64,000 nucleotides of DNA from an uncultured Christensenella sp. (lineage in GTDB: Bacteria; Bacillota; Clostridia; Christensenellales; Borkfalkiaceae): assembly GCA_910578195.1 (NCBI GenBank), contig CAJTOY010000001.1, positions 310,001 through 374,000 of the forward strand. Direction: 5' to 3'. Made by a program: the position numbers and the translations under genes. Below, in pieces: positions 42,800 to 52,183 of this stretch. A model generated the notes under the pieces. It was not told the DNA's origin. It did no database searches and saw only the letters and a list, made by a program, of their open reading frames with translations. Numbering within the stretch: position 1 is the first letter of the stretch; each line of letters starts with the position of its first letter.

Positions 42800-42832
42800 A
42801 AAGCTCTCGAACGATATGTTCGAGAGCTTTTT
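42800..42832 (+). terminator. Terminator of groESL
   Basis: A perfect 13-bp stem (AAAGCTCTCGAAC / GTTCGAGAGCTTT) with a 5-nt loop and T run. Confidence 0.9.
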
Positions 42833-42869
42833 ACTGCAAACCATTTACAAAGATAAATTGAAATTTATC

Positions 42870-43430
42870 TTACATCGGTTTTAGATTTTTATTAAGCCGT
42901 TCTACCATCCACGCAATTCTCTTTTCGCGCCCCGTGTCCGTTTTGGCATCTAAATATGCTTTTACATACGTTTTCTTTACCGATAATGACATTGCCGAAA
43001 AATTTGTATAAGCAGGCTCATAGGCTTTCAAAATTTCGGCAAGCGCGGCAATTTGTTCTTCCGTAACCGCCGCAGGTTTCGGGGCATACCATTGTCCGTT
43101 TTGTTTTGCTTCCTCGATTTTCTTTCTGCCGAAGTCAGTCATAAGTTCCCGTTCTTCGAGAACTTTTACCAAAGTCTTGTTTTTCTCCGACCACTTGCAG
43201 TTCACTCGGCGCATAGAAAAATACTTTTTATAGGTATTGTTATCAATGCTTTGCATTTGTCCGTCAATCCAACCAAAGCAAAGGGCTTCTTCCAATGCTT
43301 CGTCTGCTTTAATCGTTTTCGGATTGCCGTGCTTACCAAACAAAAGCCAAACGCCATCGGTAGAAAGACAATTTTCAGTTAGCCAATTTCGGAATTCCGC
43401 TCTTTCCGAAAATACCAATATATCGTTCAT
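42870..43430 (-). CDS. YdeI/OmpD-associated family protein
   Basis: 186 residues. Starts NDILVFSERAEFRNWLTENC and has WLLFGKHGNPKTIKADEALEEALCFGWIDGQ, the signature of the YdeI-like bacteriocin-protection family. Biochemical role unknown. ATG 43430 follows GGAGAG; an upstream TTG in frame is not favoured. Confidence 0.8.
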   Translation of the reverse strand: MNDILVFSERAEFRNWLTENCLSTDGVWLLFGKHGNPKTIKADEALEEALCFGWIDGQMQSIDNNTYKKYFSMRRVNCKWSEKNKTLVKVLEERELMTDFGRKKIEEAKQNGQWYAPKPAAVTEEQIAALAEILKAYEPAYTNFSAMSLSVKKTYVKAYLDAKTDTGREKRIAWMVERLNKNLKPM

Positions 43431-43466
43431 TTTTCTCTCCGCCAAATTACTGTTTATCGTACAATT

Positions 43467-43495
43467 ATTATATCACGAAAAATGAAAGAACGCAA
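43467..43495 (-). promoter_or_regulatory. Promoter of the YdeI-like gene
   Basis: TTGCGT (43495-43490), a 17-bp spacer ending in TGA, TATAAT (43472-43467). Confidence 0.75.
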
Positions 43496-43538
43496 CCGAT
43501 TGAATTTTGCGGGAAATATAAAACATATCTATATCTCA

Positions 43539-44222
43539 CTAGGCTACGAGTAGCCTAATTCGTCCACGAAAAAAAGTACAGAAAAGGCACAGCTTAACGC
43601 TATGCCTAAACCTTTTTATTTGCGTTTTATTAAATTCCCTGTGGGAATTACGGTAAAAGCTGCGGGCTTTTTTTATGTAGTAATCGTTGAAGATTTCTCC
43701 GCTGTTGCCTTTCAGTCCTTCGCTCGGCAGACTAAATCCCAACGCTTTGACGGCGGCAAGTCTTTCAGTCGCAAAGAACTTGACCTTTGTCACAACTTTA
43801 TCGCCGAATAATTCGTAAACCGCCGGCATAATCACCGAAAGAATTTCCTTGATTATGCTTTCTTTTTCGTAATCGCTGAGCAAGTCGAGCCGCAGTAAAC
43901 CGCAATTATCGTAGACCGGCGACGTGTCGTCGCGGTGAAAAAGTTCGATTGTGCCGACAGCGGCGTCGAGCCGTTTATCGACTATCGACCATCTTACGAA
44001 ATAACCGTTATCGTAACTGAATTGCCAGAATTTTATCGCTTCCGACATTCTTTCTTTCGTTGTATAGTGAAAATCGTCGCCGTGGCAGTTATCGCCGTTA
44101 AAAAACGGTACGGCTTTTTCGTCCGAATATACCTTTAAAAGGTCGTCAGCGTCGGATATACGAACCTCGCGGATAAAGAAATTTTCGCTTTCGAAAACGG
44201 GAAAATTTTTGTAAACATCCAT
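43539..44222 (-). CDS. GNAT-family acetyltransferase
   Basis: 227 residues. FFIREVRISDADDLLKVYSDEKAVPFF and the later GTIELFHRDD fit RimJ/RimL-like N-acetyltransferases, though the Q/RxxGxG/A acetyl-CoA loop is degenerate. The last 40 residues are basic and unlike the family, possibly read-through of an ordinary 3' end. Substrate unknown; last gene of the miaB-mutSL operon. Confidence 0.7.
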   Translation of the reverse strand: MDVYKNFPVFESENFFIREVRISDADDLLKVYSDEKAVPFFNGDNCHGDDFHYTTKERMSEAIKFWQFSYDNGYFVRWSIVDKRLDAAVGTIELFHRDDTSPVYDNCGLLRLDLLSDYEKESIIKEILSVIMPAVYELFGDKVVTKVKFFATERLAAVKALGFSLPSEGLKGNSGEIFNDYYIKKARSFYRNSHREFNKTQIKRFRHSVKLCLFCTFFRGRIRLLVA

Positions 44223-44224
44223 TT

Positions 44225-45439
44225 TTAACCTATTTTATTGAGAATTCTTTCAAGCGCGTACTTGCCGTGCTCGTAGGTAAGTCCGCCTTGAAAATACGCA
44301 ATATAGGGCGGTTTGACGGGTCCGTCGGCGGAAAGCTCGATTGAAGCCCCCGAAACGAACGTGCCCGCCGCCATTATAATCTGCTCGTCATAGCCCGGCA
44401 TATCCCACGGCTCGCACGTCACGAAGGAGTCGACGGGCGAAGCGTACTGCACCTCGCGAATAAAGTTAATCATTTTATCGGCGTCGCCGAACTCGATTGC
44501 GCGGGTGATATCGTAAGGCGTTTTATCAATCGAAGGATAATTTTTAAAGCCGAGCTCCGCCATTGCCTGACCTATCAAAAGCCCTGTTTTAATTGCTTGC
44601 GACACAGTATGCGGAGCCATGAAAAGCCCTTGGTACAGATACTGATATCCGCCCGAATACGACCCCACTTCGAGCCCTATCGAGGGCGCGGTGAGCCTCT
44701 TGCCTATCATGTCGATATACTTCTCTTTTCCGCATATATACCCGCCGTTCTGCGCAAGTCCTCCCCCCGCATTCTTTATGAGCGAACCCGCCATAACGTC
44801 CGCACCGACTTCCGTCGGCTCCTTCATTTCAACGAATTCGCCGTAGCAATTGTCAACAAAGATACAGCCGTTAAACCCGAGCCCGCGTACAAATTTGCAC
44901 GCCTCCTCGATTTCGGCGCAAGAAAAAGCGTCTCTCAGCTCGTATCCGCGCGAGCGCTGAATATATACGACCTTTATCTTTTCGTTAAAACTGCTGCTTA
45001 TTTCCTCGTAATCGAATTTGCCGTCTTTAAGCCCGACATACTCGAAATTAATCCCGAAATCCTTTAACGAGCCGTTGCCTTCGCCGAATATCACGCCTCT
45101 CAACGTATCGTACGGCATACCGCTTATGCAAAACACCGTATCGGCGGGGCGAAGAAGCCCGAAAAGCGCCACGGTGAGCGCATGGGTTCCCGACAATAAA
45201 TGCGGTGAAACTATCCCGCTTTCCGTGCCGAAAACCTTTGCGTACAATTTTCCGAGACAATCTCTGCCCTCGTCGTCATAGCCGTAACCCGTAGTCCCGT
45301 TAAAGTGCCTTAACGCAACTCTGTATTCGCGGAAAGCCTCCATAACCTTGACTTGGTTGAAATACGCAATTTCGTCCACCGCTTTAAACTTTTTTTCGAG
45401 CCTACTTTCGCAATCTTCTATAAATTTTTTATTGTTCAC
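44225..45439 (-). CDS. ynbB: Methionine gamma-lyase-family PLP enzyme (YnbB-like)
   Basis: 404 residues. HLLSGTHALTVALFGLLRP and the PLP lysine in GSLIKNAGGG are signatures of the PF06838 aluminium-resistance/Met-gamma-lyase group. Substrate is not established. It is beside miaA, as ynbB is near miaA in Bacillus. Confidence 0.85.
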   Translation of the reverse strand: MNNKKFIEDCESRLEKKFKAVDEIAYFNQVKVMEAFREYRVALRHFNGTTGYGYDDEGRDCLGKLYAKVFGTESGIVSPHLLSGTHALTVALFGLLRPADTVFCISGMPYDTLRGVIFGEGNGSLKDFGINFEYVGLKDGKFDYEEISSSFNEKIKVVYIQRSRGYELRDAFSCAEIEEACKFVRGLGFNGCIFVDNCYGEFVEMKEPTEVGADVMAGSLIKNAGGGLAQNGGYICGKEKYIDMIGKRLTAPSIGLEVGSYSGGYQYLYQGLFMAPHTVSQAIKTGLLIGQAMAELGFKNYPSIDKTPYDITRAIEFGDADKMINFIREVQYASPVDSFVTCEPWDMPGYDEQIIMAAGTFVSGASIELSADGPVKPPYIAYFQGGLTYEHGKYALERILNKIG

Positions 45440-46331
45440 TTAACAGCTCCGTTACATTGTCCGCCGTCGCCTCTTCGGGGCGCAGCCACACAATTCCTTT
45501 GAGTTTTTTAAAAAATGTTATCTGTCTTTTTGCGTAATGTCTTGTGTTTTGCTTTATTATGTCACACATAATACTATGATTATAGCTATTTTTGCAATAT
45601 TCAAGCACTTCTTTGTATCCTATCGCCTGCATACACTGGCAATTTTCGTCAATTCCTCTTTCAAGCAAACCCTTTACCTCTTCCACCAAACCGCACTCAA
45701 TCATTTCGTCGACGCGCTTGTCTATACGTGCGTAAAGCTCCTCACGCGGGTAATCAATAGCAACCGCCAGATATTCGCGCTTTGGCGTCACCCCGTCGCG
45801 GATATCGGATTTTTTCTTTCCGCTTACCTCGTAAATTTCCAAAGCACGCACCACTCTTTTAACGTCGTTAATATGCAGTTTTTCGGCGGTTTCCGGGTCA
45901 ACCTCTCTCAACAAGTTATATACAAATTCTTTGCCGTTGGTTTGTAAAAGATTATTGTATTTTTCCCTTATGTTCAAATCTGCGGCGGTATTGCCGTAAC
46001 TTAAATCAAACAACAGAGAATTTATATAAAAACCCGTGCCCCCACAAATTACGGGTACCTTGCCGCGGTTTATTAAATTTTCTACAATCGGCTCGGCAAA
46101 GTTTGCATAGTCCGCGACGCTGAATTTTTCGGAGGGTTCGACCACGTCTATTAAATGGTGCTTCACCCCCCGCATTTCCGCAGCGTCGGGTTTTGCGGTT
46201 CCGATATTCAATCCTTTATATATCAACTGCGAATCTGCCGAAACAACTTCGGTATCAAGCTTTAACGCGCAGTCGACCGCAAGCCTCGTCTTGCCCGACG
46301 CGGTTGCGCCGCAAATTACTAAAACTTTCAA
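45429..46331 (-). CDS. miaA: tRNA dimethylallyltransferase
   Basis: 300 residues. P-loop GATASGKT, DSQLIYKGLNIGTAKP and GGTGFYINSLL are signatures. It prenylates A37 of tRNAs reading U-starting codons; MiaB (50784) then adds the methylthio group. ATG 46331; 4 nt after the mutL stop. Confidence 0.95.
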   Translation of the reverse strand: MKVLVICGATASGKTRLAVDCALKLDTEVVSADSQLIYKGLNIGTAKPDAAEMRGVKHHLIDVVEPSEKFSVADYANFAEPIVENLINRGKVPVICGGTGFYINSLLFDLSYGNTAADLNIREKYNNLLQTNGKEFVYNLLREVDPETAEKLHINDVKRVVRALEIYEVSGKKKSDIRDGVTPKREYLAVAIDYPREELYARIDKRVDEMIECGLVEEVKGLLERGIDENCQCMQAIGYKEVLEYCKNSYNHSIMCDIIKQNTRHYAKRQITFFKKLKGIVWLRPEEATADNVTELLSEQ

Positions 46332-46334
46332 AAA

Positions 46335-48215
46335 TCAAACTATCCTTTTAAACATTTTTTCAATATCTTTCTTGTTTAAAGTCACGCAAACAGGTCTTCC
46401 GTGCGGACACTTCAAACCCATATTGCCTTTCATTTGCTTTAAAAGTTCTTTCACTTCGTCGTCGGTCAGCGTCATGCCGCCCTTGACTGCGTGTTTGCAC
46501 GCCGTCGTCGCAATTTTATCTTTCAGCATTTCTTCAAGTTTGATATCCTTCATCCTACCGATATCAGATAAAAGCTCGCCGAAAAACTCTTCGAGATTTA
46601 TGTATTCCAAATCGGCGGGCACTTCGTCCACCCTGAACGAGCCTATGCCGAACGGCTTCAAATCGAAGCCCATGCTTCTTATGACGTCGATATTGTTTTC
46701 AATGAACTCGTTTTCTTGCGGGTTCGTACTGAAAAGATAAGGAATTAACAGACTTTGTCTGTTAATTTTTCTGTTAGCCATCTTCTCGCGCAGTCTGTCA
46801 TATATAAGTCTCTCGTGCGCGGCGTGCTGGTCGATAAGATAGACCGTATCGCAAATTTCGTAAATTAAATAAGTATTAAACAAATTGCCCTTGAATTTGC
46901 ACGCTTCGTATTCAATCATTTGCTGCTCGAACATTCTTCTCGCATGCGCCGCGTCGATACGCGCGTCGCCGTCAAGCCCGCTCGACACGGTACTGTTCGA
47001 TACAGTCAATTTGACGGGTTCTGGCTTTGCCGTTTCAATGTATGGCTCATTCAAAAAAGGGTCGTTATATTTAATAGGCGCTTCGGGCGCTTTCTCGACC
47101 CGCGCGGAATTGAAGCTGAACGTCAGCGGCGTTGATTTTCGGGGCTCCTCGTATATTTTTTCGGGCTTTTCGCCTATCGTAGACTTCATTTCAGGCAGTC
47201 TTACGCTGTCGACAACAAATTCCGCCGCAGTAGCCGTGCCGTCGAGAACCGAGGATATAATTTTATAGACCGCGCCGAAAACGGGGCGACTGTCCGTGAA
47301 CCTCACGTCCGCCTTGCTGGGGTGAACGTTTACGTCAACCATGTCCGACGGCACCTCCACGTTCAAAACATAGAAAGGATACTGCCTCTTCATGGCATAC
47401 GCCGCGTATGCGTTGGTAATCGCCGTATTTATTGTGTTGTTTATGATGTAACGCCCGTTTAAAAACAAGCTTTGATAGGTCTTGTTAGGCTTGAAAAAGT
47501 TCTGGTTTCCTATATAACCGCTTAGCTTTATTCCGTCCTTTTCGGCTTTGATTTTAAAACACTGCGGAATAACCTTTGCGCCGTACACTTGCGCGATAGC
47601 CTCGTCCAGCCCGCCGCCGTGCGACTGCAAGGTGAGCTTGCCGTCCACAAAATATCTGAAAGAAACCTCGGGATTGCCGAGAATATACCTCGTAACGAAG
47701 CTTGTTATGTCGGTTTCTTCCTTTTTCTCGGGCTTTAAAAACTTTGCCCTTACGGGCGTGTTGTAAAACAAGTCGCGCACACAGATTTCCGTTCCGCAGT
47801 CAAGCGCGGCGGGTTCGATATTGCCGACGTTGCCGTCTATACACTCGACTTTATAGGCTTGATTGCCCCTCGTCACGGAGGTTAATTCGACCTTTGAAAT
47901 TACCGAAATACTCGCAAGCGCTTCGCCGCGAAAGCCCAACGTCCTTATATTGTCGAGGTCGTCCGCATTTGAAATTTTACTTGTCGCGTGCGGAAAGAAA
48001 GCCGCGCGCAAATCGTCGCGTTCGATTCCGCCGCCGTTATCGACAACCTTAATAAGCTGCTTACCGCCGCGCTCGATATAAATCTCTATCTCGGTCGCAC
48101 CCGCGTCAAGGCTGTTTTCAATCAACTCTTTGACTGCGGAATAGGGTCTGTCGATAACCTCTCCCGCGGCAATTCTGTTATAGACGCTTTTAGTAAGAAT
48201 ATTGATTTTTCTCAT
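46335..48215 (-). CDS. mutL: DNA mismatch repair protein MutL
   Basis: 626 residues. GHKL ATPase: ENSLDAGATEIEI, DNGGGIERDDL, GFRGEAL. C-terminal endonuclease motif reads DQHAAHERLIYD, with Asp in place of the final Glu of DQHA(X)2E(X)4E. Nicks the new strand in mismatch repair. Overlaps mutS by 4 nt. Confidence 0.95.
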   Translation of the reverse strand: MRKINILTKSVYNRIAAGEVIDRPYSAVKELIENSLDAGATEIEIYIERGGKQLIKVVDNGGGIERDDLRAAFFPHATSKISNADDLDNIRTLGFRGEALASISVISKVELTSVTRGNQAYKVECIDGNVGNIEPAALDCGTEICVRDLFYNTPVRAKFLKPEKKEETDITSFVTRYILGNPEVSFRYFVDGKLTLQSHGGGLDEAIAQVYGAKVIPQCFKIKAEKDGIKLSGYIGNQNFFKPNKTYQSLFLNGRYIINNTINTAITNAYAAYAMKRQYPFYVLNVEVPSDMVDVNVHPSKADVRFTDSRPVFGAVYKIISSVLDGTATAAEFVVDSVRLPEMKSTIGEKPEKIYEEPRKSTPLTFSFNSARVEKAPEAPIKYNDPFLNEPYIETAKPEPVKLTVSNSTVSSGLDGDARIDAAHARRMFEQQMIEYEACKFKGNLFNTYLIYEICDTVYLIDQHAAHERLIYDRLREKMANRKINRQSLLIPYLFSTNPQENEFIENNIDVIRSMGFDLKPFGIGSFRVDEVPADLEYINLEEFFGELLSDIGRMKDIKLEEMLKDKIATTACKHAVKGGMTLTDDEVKELLKQMKGNMGLKCPHGRPVCVTLNKKDIEKMFKRIV

Positions 48216-50779
48216 TTCTTAACCTTTTCAACCAGATCGCTCAAAAGCAAAAACGCTTGCATGGGCGACAATGTGTTTATATCCGTTTCACTTAAAATTA
48301 TTTCGACCTCGGAAAGTCCGGGCTCATCGGGCTCGGCAATTTCGGTATTCTGCCTGAATTCCCTTCCGCCGTTTTCTATGCTTTTCAATATGCTTTTAGC
48401 CCTGTCGGTAACGCACTGCGGCACGCCCGCAAGCGCCGCGACCTCGATACCGAAGCTTCTGTTTGCACCGCCGCGCATAATTTTTCTCAAAAACACAACC
48501 CCGCCGTTGCTTTCTTTGACGGAAATTTTATAATTTTTGATGCCGTTTATCTTATATTCCAACTCGGTCAGCTCGTGATAGTGGGTCGCAAACAACGTTT
48601 TAGCCCCGATTTTTTCGGTCAAATGCTCGATAACCGCCCAAGCTATGCTAAGACCGTCGTATGTGCTCGTACCTCTGCCCACTTCGTCCAAAATGAGCAA
48701 GCTGTTTTTCGTCGCGTTCTGTAAAATCGAGGCAACTTCAATCATTTCCACCATAAACGTACTCTGGTCCGAAATGAGATTATCGCTCGCGCCGACCCTC
48801 GTAAACACTCTGTCAACCAAGGGAATTTGCGCCGATTTTGCGGGCACGAAGCTTCCGAGATGCGCCATAATAGTTATTATCGCGGTCTGGCGCATATATG
48901 TACTCTTACCCGCCATATTCGGCCCCGTGATTATCAGGGTTCTGTTGTCGCCCTCGTCGAGAAGAGTATCGTTTGAAACAAACCTCTCCTTTGTGATAAC
49001 CTCTACGACGGGGTGGCGTCCCTCTTTAATTATAAGCGGGCTCGCCCCGTCGACAATCTGCGGGCGAACGTATCTGTTCGTTTTCGCCAAATCCGCGAAC
49101 GCCGTCAATAAATCGAGCAAGGCAACCGCCGAAGAGATAACTTTTAATTTATTTATGTTTTCAATCAAGACCGATTTGACGTAATCATACAGCTGCGCTT
49201 CAAGTCTGACCGCGGCGTCCTCGCTGCCGAGAATCTTGCTTTCCAATTCCTTTAATTCGTCGGTAGTATACCGCTCCGCGTTCGCAAGGGTCTGGCGGCG
49301 CTGATAGTTGAGCGGTACCTTGTCCTTAAACGACTTCGAAACCTCGATATAGTACCCGAAAACGCGGTTAAAGCCTATTTTCAGCGTCCTTATATTCGTT
49401 GCGTCGCGCTCGCGCGCTTCCATTTCGAAGATTAAATTGCTTCCGTTCTTTTTGATTTTTCTCAGCTCGTCAAGCCGGGCGCTATACCCCTCTTTGATAT
49501 AACCGCCGTCCTTCATTTGTGCGGGCGGAGTGTCGCTTATAGCCCGATTAATGAGCTCGGCAACAGCCGACAAATCGTAGAGTTTTTCGGAAATATCGCC
49601 TATAATTTCCGATTTGAAACCCGACAGCTGGAACTTAATGTTGGGAATAACCGAAATCGACTGCGCCAAAGCAAGGCAATCCTTCGGCAAAATATTGTTG
49701 TTGCTTATCTTGCCCGTAAGCCTTTCGATATCCTTTATTCCTTTCAGCAAGTCGCCCAACGCGAGCCTTATTACGGTTGAATTATACAGCTCCTCCACGC
49801 CGTCGAGACGGTAATCGATATCTTCCTTGCGCGAAAACGGCGCGATTACGGCGTTATTCAACAGCCTTGCGCCCATTGCCGTGCACGTCTTGTCCATAAG
49901 CCACAATAGCGACCCGTACTTTTTGCCGCTGCCGAGCGACTTTACAAGTTCGAGGTTTCTGATAGCCGTACCGTCAAGCTGCATAAAGCTTTCGTTTAAA
50001 TAGTATTTAATGCTGTCGATATTTTTCAAAGCATGCATCTGTGTATCTTTGAGATACTGCAAAAGCGCGCCCGCGGCGCATATGGCGTTGTCCTTGTCCG
50101 CAACCGCATAAGCCGAAAGAGTTTTTGCGTTGAACTGCTCCAAGAGTATTCTTTCCGCCGCGGAACGGTTAAACGCCCAAGCGGGATAATTCGAAAAACG
50201 CGGCAACAAACCGCGTGTGATTTCGGGCTCCTCTCTGGACGCAAACAGCATTTCGTCGTTACAGATTATTTCCTTCATGCCGAGCTTCAACATATGCGAA
50301 ACGGCTTGCTTTACGCCCGAAAATTCCGAAGCGGTCAGCTCGCCCGTGGTTATGTCCGCCCACGCAAGCGCGACGCTTTCGGCGTTTTTGCACGCACAGC
50401 AAATGTAATTGTTGGCTTTTTCGTCGAGGTGCTCGTCGTCGGTAATCGTGCCCGCAGTCACAACGCGGATTACCCCCCTTGCGACCATTCCTTTGGCAGC
50501 CGAAGCTTCTTCGAGCTGTTCGCAGATAGCGACCTTTTCGCCGAGCGCAACGAGCTTTGCGATATAAGCGTCGGCAGCGTGAAAGGGTACGCCGCACATA
50601 GGCGCGCGCTGCGGCTCGCCGCAGTCTCTGCCCGTGAGAGTCAAATCGAGCAACGCAGAAGCCTTAATCGCGTCGTCGTAAAACATTTCATAAAAATCGC
50701 CGAGACGGTAGAAAACTATGCAATCCTCATAGTCCGCTTTCACCGCCTTGTAATGCAGCATCATTTGTGAAGTCGCCAT
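48212..50779 (-). CDS. mutS: DNA mismatch repair protein MutS
   Basis: 855 residues. N-terminal FYEMFYDDA (mismatch-sensing Phe), P-loop TGPNMAGKST, LDEVGRGTSTYDGLSIAWAV, ATHYHELTELE: all typical MutS. Recognises mispairs and recruits MutL. Four nt after miaB. Confidence 0.97.
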   Translation of the reverse strand: MATSQMMLHYKAVKADYEDCIVFYRLGDFYEMFYDDAIKASALLDLTLTGRDCGEPQRAPMCGVPFHAADAYIAKLVALGEKVAICEQLEEASAAKGMVARGVIRVVTAGTITDDEHLDEKANNYICCACKNAESVALAWADITTGELTASEFSGVKQAVSHMLKLGMKEIICNDEMLFASREEPEITRGLLPRFSNYPAWAFNRSAAERILLEQFNAKTLSAYAVADKDNAICAAGALLQYLKDTQMHALKNIDSIKYYLNESFMQLDGTAIRNLELVKSLGSGKKYGSLLWLMDKTCTAMGARLLNNAVIAPFSRKEDIDYRLDGVEELYNSTVIRLALGDLLKGIKDIERLTGKISNNNILPKDCLALAQSISVIPNIKFQLSGFKSEIIGDISEKLYDLSAVAELINRAISDTPPAQMKDGGYIKEGYSARLDELRKIKKNGSNLIFEMEARERDATNIRTLKIGFNRVFGYYIEVSKSFKDKVPLNYQRRQTLANAERYTTDELKELESKILGSEDAAVRLEAQLYDYVKSVLIENINKLKVISSAVALLDLLTAFADLAKTNRYVRPQIVDGASPLIIKEGRHPVVEVITKERFVSNDTLLDEGDNRTLIITGPNMAGKSTYMRQTAIITIMAHLGSFVPAKSAQIPLVDRVFTRVGASDNLISDQSTFMVEMIEVASILQNATKNSLLILDEVGRGTSTYDGLSIAWAVIEHLTEKIGAKTLFATHYHELTELEYKINGIKNYKISVKESNGGVVFLRKIMRGGANRSFGIEVAALAGVPQCVTDRAKSILKSIENGGREFRQNTEIAEPDEPGLSEVEIILSETDINTLSPMQAFLLLSDLVEKVKK

Positions 50780-50783
50780 AAAT

Positions 50784-52103
50784 TTATCCTTGAACGCGGT
50801 CGCCTATAAGCGACACGCCGTTTGTCTTTTGTATTTTTATGTTTATAAATTCACCGATAACGTCGGTTTCGCTTTTGAAATAGCCCATTCTGCCATATTC
50901 GTCTCTGCCGAGATACATTCGCTTCTTCTCGTCGAAGCCCTCGCAGAGAATTTCGACGGTTTTTCCCTCATAATTCGAAGAATGAGCTCTTGTAAGAGAA
51001 TTTACCAGCTCGACCAGCTTCATTATCCGCCGTTTCGAAACGTCCTCGGGTATCCGATTTTCCATTCTCGCCGCAACCGTGCCCTCGCGCCTTGAATATA
51101 CGAAGGTAAACGCCGACGAAAAATTGACTTTTTTTACAAGCTCCAACGTCGCCTCGAAGTCCTCTTCGGTTTCACCGGGGAAACCCACTATCAAGTCTGT
51201 AGTCACCGCGCAATCGGGAATGTATTTTCTCAAAATTTCTATTTTTGCAAGATAGTCCTTTGAAGTATACTTGCGATTCATTGCCTTCAACACTTCGTCC
51301 GAACCGCTTTGTACAGGCAGATGAAGATTGCGGCAGATTTTGGGGTTTTCCAACATAACCTTTGCAAGCTCCTCGGAAAAATCTTTCGGGTGGCTCGTCA
51401 TAAAACGAAGCCTGAATTTGCCTTCTATGCTTGCAATTTTTTTCAAAAGCTCGGGGAAGGTGATTTCGTCGGTGCCGTTGCCGTACGAATTTACGTTCTG
51501 ACCCAAAAGGGTAATTTCCTTATAGCCTTGTTTTACAAGCTCCTCCACTTCCGCGATTATATTTTCCGATTTGCGGCTTCTCTCCCTTCCGCGAACGTAC
51601 GGAACAATACAGTAACTGCAAAAATTGTTACAGCCGTATGTAATATTCACCCACGCGTTCGGGTAGCTCGTCCTGAACGGCTTGTCATCCTCGGAAACCG
51701 AACCGTCGCAGTCCTCGATTCTTATAACGGCTTTTTTCTGCTTCTCTTTTAAAAGTATATATTCTTTCAGCTTATTGAGATTGTGCGTGCCGAAAATTAT
51801 GTCGACGTAGGGGAATTTTTCATGAAGATTTTCCGCCTTACCCATCTGCTGGGGCAGACAGCCGCCCACCGCTATTATCATTTTGCGGTTTACCGCTTTG
51901 AGCTTTTTAAGCATGCCGATATTGCCGAAGGCATGATTTTCGGCGTTTTCCCTTATACAGCAAGTATTGAAAACCGCGATATCCGCCTTGGAAATATCGT
52001 CGACGCTTTCATAGTTTAATTCTTCTAATATACCCGCTATTTTTTCCGATTCGTGTACATTCATCTGACAGCCGTACGTTATAATATGGTAATACTTTTG
52101 CAT
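50784..52103 (-). CDS. miaB: tRNA-2-methylthio-N6-dimethylallyladenosine synthase
   Basis: 439 residues. N-terminal UPF0004 with YGCQMNVHESE, radical-SAM CNNFCSYCIVPYVRGRERSR, C-terminal TRAM domain. Adds CH3S to ms2i6A37. The first in-frame Met (52172) lies in the promoter; ATG 52103 is used, 9 nt after a good -10. Confidence 0.95.
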   Translation of the reverse strand: MQKYYHIITYGCQMNVHESEKIAGILEELNYESVDDISKADIAVFNTCCIRENAENHAFGNIGMLKKLKAVNRKMIIAVGGCLPQQMGKAENLHEKFPYVDIIFGTHNLNKLKEYILLKEKQKKAVIRIEDCDGSVSEDDKPFRTSYPNAWVNITYGCNNFCSYCIVPYVRGRERSRKSENIIAEVEELVKQGYKEITLLGQNVNSYGNGTDEITFPELLKKIASIEGKFRLRFMTSHPKDFSEELAKVMLENPKICRNLHLPVQSGSDEVLKAMNRKYTSKDYLAKIEILRKYIPDCAVTTDLIVGFPGETEEDFEATLELVKKVNFSSAFTFVYSRREGTVAARMENRIPEDVSKRRIMKLVELVNSLTRAHSSNYEGKTVEILCEGFDEKKRMYLGRDEYGRMGYFKSETDVIGEFINIKIQKTNGVSLIGDRVQG

Positions 52104-52112
52104 ACAAAGATT

Positions 52113-52141
52113 ATTGTACATTTTTTTTGTGTTTTTTTCAA
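52113..52141 (-). promoter_or_regulatory. miaB promoter, near-leaderless
   Basis: TTGAAA (52141-52136), 17-bp spacer, TACAAT (52118-52113), ATG 9 nt further on. No ribosome site. Confidence 0.65.
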
Positions 52142-52183
52142 TTGATTTGCAACAATTATTTAATTTTATCAATACTAATTTTA

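Noticed and set aside
52104..52183. Upstream starts for miaB (52172) and the PBP gene (52127)
   Set aside because: Both would run through the shared promoter region; family N-termini begin at ATG 52103 and ATG 52184.
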